From: CBDCFV01 sp965203835
GTDB taxonomy: Bacteria > Chloroflexota > Dehalococcoidia > Lucifugimonadales > UBA3495
Direction of reading: 5' to 3'
Assembly (NCBI GenBank): GCA_965203835.1
Contig: OZ241919.1
Location: 558,001 to 622,000, forward strand
Length of the DNA: 64,000 nucleotides
Position numbers and translations under genes: made by a program
Shown here: positions 17,531 to 24,464 of the stretch, in pieces
Layout of the letters: every line of letters starts with the position of its first letter
How positions within the stretch are numbered: position 1 is the first letter of the stretch
Notes under the pieces: generated by a model
Databases searched by the model: none
The model's input: only the letters and a program-made list of their open reading frames with translations
Told to the model about the DNA's origin: nothing

Positions 17531-18532
17531 ATGGAGAGAGTTGGCCTGATCTTCCTGGACCGGCCGTCCCTGCGGGAGCAGGTGGAGCTGGTCCAGTACG
17601 CAGAGCAGCGTGGGTTCGAGTCGGCTTGGGCCTGCGAAACACGGTTGGTCCGCGACGCCATGACGCCCTTGGCAGCGTTCTCTCAAGCCACCAGCCGAAT
17701 CAAGCTGGCGACGGGAGTGGTCAACAACTGGACCCGCACCACGGGGCTGATGGCGATGACGCTGGCGACGCTCCATGAACTGTCCGGCGGCAGGATCATT
17801 CTGGGAATCGGGGCCTACTGGGACCCCTTGGCGCGAAACCAGGGAGTGCGCCGCCGCAGGAACCTGTCCGCCATGCGGGAGTACGTGACGGTTGTCAGGC
17901 GGTTGCTCGAAATGGAGACGGTGACCCTCGACGGCGAAGTCGTAAAGGTGGATGACCTGCGCCTGGACCTGGGAGATGGAATGGTTAGGGAACCCATCGA
18001 CGTACCCATCTACATCGGCGCCACGGGCCCCAGGATGATGGAACTGGCCGGGGAGATCGCCGACGGAATCTTTCACAACTTCTTTACCTCTGTCAGCTAC
18101 CTGCGCCAGTCGCTGGAAAGAGCGGAAAAGGGAGCGGCACGGGCCGGAAGGTCGATCGAAGATATCGACATGCCCCACATGTTGGCTGTGGCCATGTCCG
18201 ACGACGCGACAACCGCGCGGAACATCGCCCGCCACGACGTGACCATGTACCTGGGTCAGCAACCCCACATCGGCAAGGCCAGCGGGGTGCCCGAAGAGGT
18301 TATTCAGAACGTCCACGATGCCATGGGGGGCTGGCCTCCCAAGGCGGGTGGAATCGAAGCGGCCATGTCGCTGGTGGGCGACGACATCATTGACCTGCTC
18401 TGCGCCGCTGGCACCCCGGCGATGTGCCGGGAACGTGTGCAGGAGTACGTGGACGCCGGCGCGTCCTATCCCGTGCTCTGTCCACTGACTCCCAATATCC
18501 GGGAGATTATCGACGCCTTCGCCCCCAACTAG
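17531..18532 (+). CDS. LLM-class flavin-dependent oxidoreductase in the pyrimidine operon
   Basis: A 333-residue TIM-barrel flavoprotein resembling F420-dependent methylene-H4MPT reductase-like enzymes. Motifs include VGLIFLDRPSLREQVELVQYAE at the start, FESAWACETRLVRDAMTPLAA near 34-54, ELSGGRIILGIGAYWDPLA near 84-102, and PIYIGATGPRMMELAGEIADG near 157-177. An AAAGGAG site precedes the ATG. It sits between dihydropyrimidinase and a carbamoyl amidase, so it may supply the reduction of uracil/thymine in place of a usual dihydropyrimidine dehydrogenase, or act on another intermediate. That role is inference from position alone. Confidence 0.85.
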   Translation: MERVGLIFLDRPSLREQVELVQYAEQRGFESAWACETRLVRDAMTPLAAFSQATSRIKLATGVVNNWTRTTGLMAMTLATLHELSGGRIILGIGAYWDPLARNQGVRRRRNLSAMREYVTVVRRLLEMETVTLDGEVVKVDDLRLDLGDGMVREPIDVPIYIGATGPRMMELAGEIADGIFHNFFTSVSYLRQSLERAEKGAARAGRSIEDIDMPHMLAVAMSDDATTARNIARHDVTMYLGQQPHIGKASGVPEEVIQNVHDAMGGWPPKAGGIEAAMSLVGDDIIDLLCAAGTPAMCRERVQEYVDAGASYPVLCPLTPNIREIIDAFAPN

Positions 18533-18571
18533 ATTTCACTCCGCTCCGGCGGTTTCCCAGAGGAGGTTGCA

Positions 18572-19441
18572 ATGCCAAGGATGGTCCGCGCCGGGCTGAT
18601 TCAGGCCAGTGTCGGCAACCAAGCGCCCCAGGACCTGGCCCGGCTCAAGCAATACATGATCGACAAGCATGTTTCGCTGATCGAGCAGGCGGCGGCCCAA
18701 GGGGTGCAGGTCCTGTGTCTCCAGGAGTTGTTCTACGGCCCATACTTTCCCGCCGAGCAGAACGCCCGCTGGTACGAAATGGTGGAAAAGGTGCCCGACG
18801 GCCCAACAGTCCGGTTGATGCAGGAACTGGCCAAACAACACGGCATGGTGCTGATTGTGCCCGTCTATGAAGAGGAGATGCCCGGCGTCTACTACAACAC
18901 CGCGGCGGTTCTCGACCGCGACGGCGCTTACCTCGGCAAGTACCGCAAGACCCACATCCCCCACTTGGAACCGGGCTTCTGGGAGAAGTTCTACTTCAAG
19001 CCCGGCAACGTCGGTTATCCCGTCTTCGACACCAGCGTGGGCAAAGTGGGAGTGTACATCTGCTACGACCGCCACTTCCCCGAAGGCGCCAGGGCACTGG
19101 GACTCAATGGCGCGGAGTTGGTCTTCAACCCTTCCGCCACCGTGGCTGGACTCTCCGAATACCTCTGGGAGTTGGAGCAACCCGCCCACGCCGTAGCCAA
19201 CGGGTACTTCGTTGGCGCCATCAACCGTGTGGGCTGGGAACAGCCTTGGGAGATCGGGGAGTTCTACGGCAAGAGCTACTTCTGCGACCCAAGAGGTCAA
19301 ATCGTGGCCCAAGGGTCCCGCGACCACGATGAAGTCATCGTCGCCGACCTGGACCTGGATGAAATACGCCAGGTCCGCACAACCTGGCAGTTCTACCGGG
19401 ACCGCCGCCCCGACACCTATGGTGAACTGCTGGAACCCTGA
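18572..19441 (+). CDS. Nitrilase-superfamily carbamoyl amidase, beta-ureidopropionase-like
   Basis: A 289-residue C-N hydrolase. The catalytic Glu-Lys-Cys triad is visible: Glu52 in LQELFYG, Lys126 in KYRKTHIPH and Cys164 in YICYDRHFPEG. The closest known activities are beta-ureidopropionase and N-carbamoylputrescine amidase; the dihydropyrimidinase two genes upstream favours hydrolysis of N-carbamoyl-beta-alanine to beta-alanine, CO2 and ammonia. An AGAGGAGG site precedes the ATG. No signal peptide is present, so it should be cytoplasmic. Confidence 0.9.
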   Translation: MPRMVRAGLIQASVGNQAPQDLARLKQYMIDKHVSLIEQAAAQGVQVLCLQELFYGPYFPAEQNARWYEMVEKVPDGPTVRLMQELAKQHGMVLIVPVYEEEMPGVYYNTAAVLDRDGAYLGKYRKTHIPHLEPGFWEKFYFKPGNVGYPVFDTSVGKVGVYICYDRHFPEGARALGLNGAELVFNPSATVAGLSEYLWELEQPAHAVANGYFVGAINRVGWEQPWEIGEFYGKSYFCDPRGQIVAQGSRDHDEVIVADLDLDEIRQVRTTWQFYRDRRPDTYGELLEP

Positions 19442-19533
19442 TCTTGGCCCGCACCTCTGGCCTGACCGCAATGCCGGATTTGCGACCCGATGAAGTCAAG
19501 GGTTCCCGGATTCGTTAGCCCCCGGAGCAAGCC

Positions 19534-21099
19534 ATGAAGTACGACGTGATTATCGTTGGCGGCGGGTCCGCCGGATGCACGCTGGCCGCCCGGCTGTCGG
19601 AAGACCCCAACCGTTCGGTGCTACTGCTTGAAGCCGGGCCCGACTACCCGGACTTGGACCAACTGCCCGACGAAATCAAGTACGGCACCAACAACGCCGC
19701 GTCAGAGGTGGACTCGCCCTTCAACTGGTCTTACCAAGCCACCGGCAGCGCCCGCGGGTCACAGCCTTTGAACATCGCCCGCGGCAAGGTCATTGGCGGC
19801 TCCGGCTCGGTCAACGGCCAAGTGTTCCTGCGCGGGCTGCCCGGGGACTACGACTCCTGGGCCGAGCAGGGCAACACCGAGTGGAATTATGTTAACGTCC
19901 TCCCCTTCTTCCGCAAGCTGGAAACCGACATGGACGTGCGCGACGACTTCCACGGCTCCGATGGGCCGGTCCCGGTGCGCCGGTTGCCGCGCCACGAATG
20001 GCTGCCTCTCTATGAAGCCTTCCATCAGTCCACCCTGGACGCCGGATTCCCCTACGACCCCGACATGAACAACCCGGAGACCACCGGCGCCGGCGCATTC
20101 CCCATGAACAATCCCCTCAACATCCGCATGAGCGCCGCCGTCTCCTACCTCAATCCGGCTCGGCATCGCCTCAACCTGACCGTCCGCGGCAACGTGGCGG
20201 TGCGGCGCGTGCTGTTCGAGTCCGGTCCGGCAGGCTCGCCCCGCGCCGTGGGCGTCGAGGTGGAGAGCGGCGGCGAAGTGTTCACCGTGGAAGGGGAGGA
20301 GATCGCCCTGTGCGCCGGCGGCCTCGCCTCACCCCAACTGCTCATGTTATCGGGAATCGGCCCCGCCGGTCACTTGCAGGAGATGGGCATCCCTGCGGTG
20401 CTCGACTCCCCCGGCGTAGGCAGGAACCTCCGCGACCACCCGATGGCGCTGATGTACCTGGACCCCGCCCCCGGCGTGGCCTTGGCACAGGGCGTTCCCC
20501 GTATGCAGACTGGACTGCGTTATACCGCCGAAGGCTCCGACCTCCGCAATGACATGCAGATCACGCTGAATTCTTACTACGGCGAAGGGGTCGGCGACCC
20601 CATCACCGGCGCAAGCCGCAGCCGCAACGGGCGCGCTCTTCACTTCACCATCATCCTGCAATCGGCCAATAGCTCCGGCGTCCTGACCCTGACCTCCGCC
20701 AACCCCGCTGACGGCCCGCGCATCGACTACCGCTACTTCGAGGACGAGTTCGACCTTCGCCGTATGCGGGAAGCAATGCGTCTCTGCGCCAACCTGCTGC
20801 AACACCGGTCATTCCGTCCCCTCATAACCGCCCTCGTCACCCCCACCGAGGTAGAACTCGGGTCCGACGAAAAGCTCGACGCCTGGCTCCACGAGAACAT
20901 CCTCACCACCTTCCACACCTCCGGCTCCTGCAAAATGGGCCCTGAAAGCGACCCAATGGCGGTGGTCGACCAGTACTGTCGGGTGCGCGGAGTCCAGAAC
21001 CTCCGCGTCGTGGACCTGTCCATAACCCCAAACGTCGTCCGCGCCAACACCAACGCCACCGCAATCATGATCGCCGAACGCGCAGCCGGCTGGTTTTAA
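19534..21099 (+). CDS. GMC-family FAD-dependent oxidoreductase (second copy)
   Basis: A 521-residue paralog of the GMC protein encoded at 8733-10307, with the same opening (MKYDVIIVGGGSAGC), the NIARGKVIGGSGSVNGQ signature near 79-95 and CAGGLASPQLLMLSGIGP near 258-275. The active-site pair is His461 (TTFHTSGSCKMG) and Asn507 (NTNATAIMIAE), the choline-oxidase-like arrangement. Broken copies of its 3' end occur at 22871-22963 and 24079-24302. It may extend the pyrimidine transcript, though the 92-base gap and weak ribosome-binding site argue for separate control. Substrate unknown. Confidence 0.9.
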   Translation: MKYDVIIVGGGSAGCTLAARLSEDPNRSVLLLEAGPDYPDLDQLPDEIKYGTNNAASEVDSPFNWSYQATGSARGSQPLNIARGKVIGGSGSVNGQVFLRGLPGDYDSWAEQGNTEWNYVNVLPFFRKLETDMDVRDDFHGSDGPVPVRRLPRHEWLPLYEAFHQSTLDAGFPYDPDMNNPETTGAGAFPMNNPLNIRMSAAVSYLNPARHRLNLTVRGNVAVRRVLFESGPAGSPRAVGVEVESGGEVFTVEGEEIALCAGGLASPQLLMLSGIGPAGHLQEMGIPAVLDSPGVGRNLRDHPMALMYLDPAPGVALAQGVPRMQTGLRYTAEGSDLRNDMQITLNSYYGEGVGDPITGASRSRNGRALHFTIILQSANSSGVLTLTSANPADGPRIDYRYFEDEFDLRRMREAMRLCANLLQHRSFRPLITALVTPTEVELGSDEKLDAWLHENILTTFHTSGSCKMGPESDPMAVVDQYCRVRGVQNLRVVDLSITPNVVRANTNATAIMIAERAAGWF

Positions 21100-21302
21100 G
21101 GGGAAAACCGCAGGTTGCCGCGATCAACCGCTATCGCCACGCACTCTTGCAGGCCGGGTTCGTAAATTGGGACAAGTCTCGTCTGCAACGCCTGGACTTT
21201 CCTGTCATCTATATCTAACCCGGTAACGTCATGATCGGCGGCAGCCAACCCCCGGCGGCCACCGTACCCAGGTGTCCAAGCCCGATGACCGTAATTTTCA
21301 AT
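21100..21302 (-). pseudogene. N-terminal remnant of a UDP-glucose/GDP-mannose dehydrogenase
   Basis: Reading the minus strand from TTG at 21302 gives KITVIGLGHLGTVAAGG, the Rossmann start of nucleotide-sugar dehydrogenases. A one-base shift within a G run then gives LAAADHDVTGLDIDDRKVQAL and VPIYEPGLQE, both diagnostic of the family. Only about 68 of the usual 430 residues remain; the rest ends against the 3' end of the GMC gene. It is non-functional and marks a deletion or rearrangement junction. Confidence 0.8.
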
Positions 21303-21429
21303 TGGTCTTCCTTGTCCGGTGCCGGCCATATTCTGTCCTTAGTTGACAGCCAATCCAATGCGGACAGTATGAGTAATATCTTTGTGAAAGACAAACGACT
21401 GACATAAACAATATCTATAAGACATTAAC

Positions 21430-21458
21430 TTGACAGTATATATTACCTGTGATATATG
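21430..21458 (+). promoter_or_regulatory. Predicted sigma70-type promoter
   Basis: TTGACA at 21430-21435, a 17-base spacer and TATATG at 21453-21458, within an AT-rich tract (21331-21528) that contrasts with the GC-rich surroundings. It points toward the truncated flippase and the iron-binding lipoprotein. A second TTGACA lies at 21343-21348 with a poorer -10. Confidence 0.55.
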
Positions 21459-21528
21459 TCTGCACGATATATTAAGCAGATAATACACACAGTAATTTGA
21501 AAGCATAAGACATACTTTACCAGTATTT

Positions 21529-21816
21529 ATGCAAACGCCCATTCAGATAGTGTCTCAACAGTCTGGAAAGGCTGGTGAGACCTCAACGGCTCTTGGCGAA
21601 CGCTCTGTATCGGTCTTCAGGATCGTTTTTTCCGTGGCGCTTGCCGCGTCGGCCTTGTTGCTGGTGGACTATCTGGCGGACTGGTCACAGTTGAAAGCGG
21701 CTTTGCACCAGTTGGGGGGCAAGCCTTGGCTGGTAGCTATTCTGCTCTTCGCTTACACCGGGGCATTCCTGTTGAGAGCAGTCGCATGGCGGGTGTTGAC
21801 AAGTATAGGGGAGTAG
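21529..21816 (+). pseudogene. Truncated flippase-like (UPF0104/LPG-synthase membrane region) gene
   Basis: A 95-residue reading frame with two hydrophobic segments (about 29-48 and 67-85). The second ends in LLRAVAWRVL, matching the first part of the lysylphosphatidylglycerol synthase-like transmembrane family, whose members run to 300 residues or more. It ends abruptly one base before the start codon region of the next gene, so about two thirds are missing. It could still encode a small membrane peptide, but a truncated gene is more likely. Confidence 0.6.
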
Positions 21817-21818
21817 GA

Positions 21819-22859
21819 ATGGCTTACATTTGTCGCCGGATTTTTCCGCAGGCTCTGCTGGCGCTGGCAGCGCTGTCCTTGGCAATACCCTTGGCGCTGG
21901 CGGGCTGCGGAGGGGAGGAAAAGGACCGCGCCATAACCATCTACTCCGGCCGGTCCCAGTCGCTGGTGCACCCTTTGCTCGAAGCATTCGGCGATTACAC
22001 CGGTGTAGGCATCCGTGTCAAGTACGCCAGCAGCGCTTCCACTGCCGCTACATTGCTGGAGGAAGGCAATAACACACCAGCGGACGTGGTATTTCTGCAG
22101 GACCCCGGCTCATTGGGCAGCCTGGCCTCGGCGGGTACGTTGGCCGACCTGCCGCGGGAGACTCTCGACAAGGTAGACTCCAGGCTGAGAGACCCCAACG
22201 GCCGGTGGATCGGGACCTCCGGCAGGGCAAGAACTATAATTTACAACACCGGGACCATCGACCCTGAATCCGACCTACCGCCCTCCATACTGGACTTCAC
22301 GCAGGAAGAATGGAAGGGCCGGGTTGGATGGGCGCCGAGAAACGGGTCGTTCCAGTCCTTCGTCACCGCCTTGCGGTTGCAATTGGGCGAGGACACAGCC
22401 CGGCAATGGCTGAGGGGCATGAAGAACAACGACGCCCAAGAATATTCTAACAACACATCCATCGTCCAAGCCGCGGCAAACGGCGAAGTGGACGTGGGTT
22501 TTGTCAACCATTACTACCTGGAGCGCTTCCTGGCGGAGCACGGCCCGGAATTCAAAGCCCGCAACCACTACATCGGCAACGGTGACCCGGGAGCCTTGGT
22601 CTTGGTCGCGGGAGCGGGGATTCTGAAGGCGTCCGACAACAAGGAAACGGCCGAGGAATTCATAGAGTTCCTGCTATCGGAGCCTGCCCAGCAATACTTC
22701 ACCTCGGACGTGAGGGAATACCCGGTGGCCGCGGGTGTGGTCCCTGAAGGCGACCTGCCACCCCTGGAGTCCCTGGACCCGCCGAACATTGACCTTGGCA
22801 GCCTGAGCGACCTGCAAGGAACGATTCAGCTTCTAAGGGATGTTGGCGTTCTGCCATGA
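21819..22859 (+). CDS. Iron(III)-type ABC transporter substrate-binding lipoprotein
   Basis: A 346-residue protein with a signal sequence and lipobox ending LALAGC (Cys near residue 30), so it is an exported lipoprotein. The mature part resembles FbpA-type ferric-binding proteins: ITIYSGRSQSLVHPLLEAF at the start, ADVVFLQDPGSLGSL near 89-103, FVNHYYLERFL near 228-238, in which the tandem Tyr residues typically bind iron, and LVAGAGILKAS near 264-274. The ATG overlaps a GGGGAGTAGG ribosome-binding region at the end of the truncated flippase frame. No permease or ATPase gene follows; instead a broken GMC 3' end begins 12 bases later, so the transporter operon seems to have been cut. Confidence 0.85.
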   Translation: MAYICRRIFPQALLALAALSLAIPLALAGCGGEEKDRAITIYSGRSQSLVHPLLEAFGDYTGVGIRVKYASSASTAATLLEEGNNTPADVVFLQDPGSLGSLASAGTLADLPRETLDKVDSRLRDPNGRWIGTSGRARTIIYNTGTIDPESDLPPSILDFTQEEWKGRVGWAPRNGSFQSFVTALRLQLGEDTARQWLRGMKNNDAQEYSNNTSIVQAAANGEVDVGFVNHYYLERFLAEHGPEFKARNHYIGNGDPGALVLVAGAGILKASDNKETAEEFIEFLLSEPAQQYFTSDVREYPVAAGVVPEGDLPPLESLDPPNIDLGSLSDLQGTIQLLRDVGVLP

Positions 22860-22870
22860 CCTGGGTTTCC

Positions 22871-22963
22871 ATTGTGAACCCGTCCATAGCCCCAAACGTC
22901 GTCCGCGCCAACACCAATGCCACCGCTATTATGATTGCCGAGCAGGTGGCGGAGTGGTTTTAG
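22871..22963 (+). pseudogene. GMC oxidoreductase 3'-end fragment 1
   Basis: Encodes about 30 residues (SIAPNVVRANTNATAIMIAE, then a stop) that match the extreme C-terminus of the intact GMC protein ending at 21099, with long identical DNA runs such as CCCCAAACGTCGTCCGCGCC. It directly follows the iron-binding lipoprotein gene. Confidence 0.85.
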
Positions 22964-23022
22964 GGGGATCTGAGCGTTGCGATAGCCCGCAGCAACTCAA
23001 AATGGCGTGATCATGGGCTCCT

Positions 23023-23340
23023 TTATCGAACGGCGTTCACTTCGAGTTGGACACCCTCGTGCTGCTGAATGCGACTAATGACCGCAAATAAATTGCGGGC
23101 ATGGGGGTTGCCGGACGGCCCGAACATGCGCATCAAACTTTTGGGCGGCTTGCCGGTGAGGGAACCAAGCTCCTCGAACCCGATGGTAGCGTTAATGTAG
23201 TCACGCAGGACTATCTTGCCCGTATCTACGTCCCCGGCAAGCAAGCACTCGATACCTTCTTTCAACAACCCCTCTCGAAATTCCGGGTCACGCTCAGCGC
23301 GGGTCTGTACAGTCTCCTTGAAGTCACGGGTGAGCGGCAT
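23023..23340 (-). CDS. HigA-type antitoxin / addiction module regulator
   Basis: A 105-residue protein with an N-terminal acidic-basic region and a helix-turn-helix-like stretch (IGFEELGSLTGKPPKSLMRMFG) near 54-75, typical of the putative addiction module antidote family. It follows the RelE/ParE-like toxin gene with a 3-base gap in the toxin-first order characteristic of HigBA. It probably binds the palindrome at 23683-23700 to repress the pair. Confidence 0.75.
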   Translation of the reverse strand: MPLTRDFKETVQTRAERDPEFREGLLKEGIECLLAGDVDTGKIVLRDYINATIGFEELGSLTGKPPKSLMRMFGPSGNPHARNLFAVISRIQQHEGVQLEVNAVR

Positions 23341-23343
23341 CTT

Positions 23344-23673
23344 TCACACCTCCTGCTGCTTTCGACGCTTGTACTCTCGCCGGAGATCACGAGCGTTCTC
23401 GATGTCCCTCTGCTGACGCACTTTCGTTCCACCGACGGGAAAGACTACCAGGGTGTCTCCATCTCTGCCGAAGTAGACCCTGTAGCCTGGGCCAACGTTT
23501 ATGCGGTACTCCAGCACTCCGCTGCCAACGCCTCTGACGTTGGACAGGTTTCCCGCCTCGATGCGGGCAAGGGCCGTCCGCACCTTGATCGCAACTCCGG
23601 CGTCGAGACCGTCAAACCAGCGACCGAATGGACTGCGTCCCCGATCATCGACGTATTCTCTGATCTCGATCAC
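23344..23673 (-). CDS. HigB/RelE-ParE superfamily toxin
   Basis: About 109 residues from GTG at 23673; a TTG at 23709 would add 12 residues but would include the palindromic operator. Motifs are SPFGRWFDGLD near the start, KVRTALARIEAGNLSNVRGVGSGV in the middle and YRVYFGRDGDTLVVFPVGGTKVRQQRDI at the end. These are typical of phage-derived Gp49-like/RelE toxins, which cleave mRNA on the ribosome. It precedes its antitoxin on the minus strand. Confidence 0.8.
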   Translation of the reverse strand: MIEIREYVDDRGRSPFGRWFDGLDAGVAIKVRTALARIEAGNLSNVRGVGSGVLEYRINVGPGYRVYFGRDGDTLVVFPVGGTKVRQQRDIENARDLRREYKRRKQQEV

Positions 23674-23682
23674 AATAGCAAT

Positions 23683-23700
23683 GGTAACGTATCTGTTACC
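23683..23700. promoter_or_regulatory. Palindromic operator of the HigBA operon
   Basis: Perfect inverted repeat GGTAAC-N6-GTTACC ending 10 bases before the GTG start of the toxin gene, the expected place for autorepression by the antitoxin. Confidence 0.6.
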
Positions 23701-23781
23701 AATACGCAATCATTCGCGCAGGCGGTGGTCGGGGCAGGCGTAGACAGAGTGTCGTCGGGGACTAAGACGACTCGACAATTA

Positions 23782-24073
23782 TCATCGCCACATGATCGAA
23801 GCAACCAGATAGAGAGCCGACAGGAAGTATATGCTCCTCCGGTCATACCGGGTGGCGATTCTGCACCAGTGCTTCAGTTTGTTGAAGGACCGTTCAATCA
23901 GGTTCCGCTCCCGGTACAGCCCCTGGTCGTATTTCCCAATGATCCTTCCGGTTTGATTTGGGCGGTCTGACCGCTTCGGCGCCCTTCAAAGGGTTGTTCC
24001 TTGGCATCACACACCATGTGAATCTTGGTGCTCAGACCACCTCGGTAACGCTCTAAGCCTGCCCAAGCTGACT
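23782..24073 (-). pseudogene. Internally deleted IS5-family transposase
   Basis: On the minus strand the 5' part reads ERYRGGLSTKIHMVCDAKEQ, the first DDE strand region of IS5/IS427-type transposases. It then jumps with a frame change to a C-terminal part with YDQGLYRERNLIERSFNKLK and RYDRRSIYFLSALYLVAS before a TGA at 23782. The whole middle, including the second catalytic Asp, is missing, so it is inactive. It abuts the second GMC fragment. Confidence 0.8.
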
Positions 24074-24078
24074 TGGAG

Positions 24079-24302
24079 TCCTACGAAAGATTGGACTCTT
24101 GGCTGCACGAGAACATTATCACCACCTTCAATGCCTCAGAGTCCTGCAAAATGGGCCCCGACGGTGACCCGATGGCGGTGGTGGACCAATACTGCCGGGT
24201 GAGGGGAGCCAGGACTTGCGAATTGTGGACCTGTCCGTGGCTCCGAACGTGGTTCGCGCCAATACCAACGCCACAGCGATCATGATTGCCGAGCGGACAC
24301 AG
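24079..24302 (+). pseudogene. GMC oxidoreductase 3'-end fragment 2
   Basis: Encodes LDSWLHENIITTFNASESCK and MGPDGDPMAVVDQYCRVRG, then, after a one-base shift near 24205, LRIVDLSVAPNVVRANTNAT. This matches the last 75 residues or so of the intact GMC protein at 19534-21099. The active-site His is replaced by Asn (TTFNAS instead of TTFHTS), and the frame is broken, so it is a decayed copy. Confidence 0.85.
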
Positions 24303-24464
24303 GATAGCTCTAAGAATGGTCTCTCCTTCCGTCACTTCCCCTGCTTGATGAAGTCCGCGACCCGTTCGCAGATCATCAGGACCGTGCTCTGCAATATGGG
24401 TTGCATCGCTGCGAACCCAGGTTCCTTGCGGAGCTAGAAACGGGAAATCGTGGGAGATTGCAGC

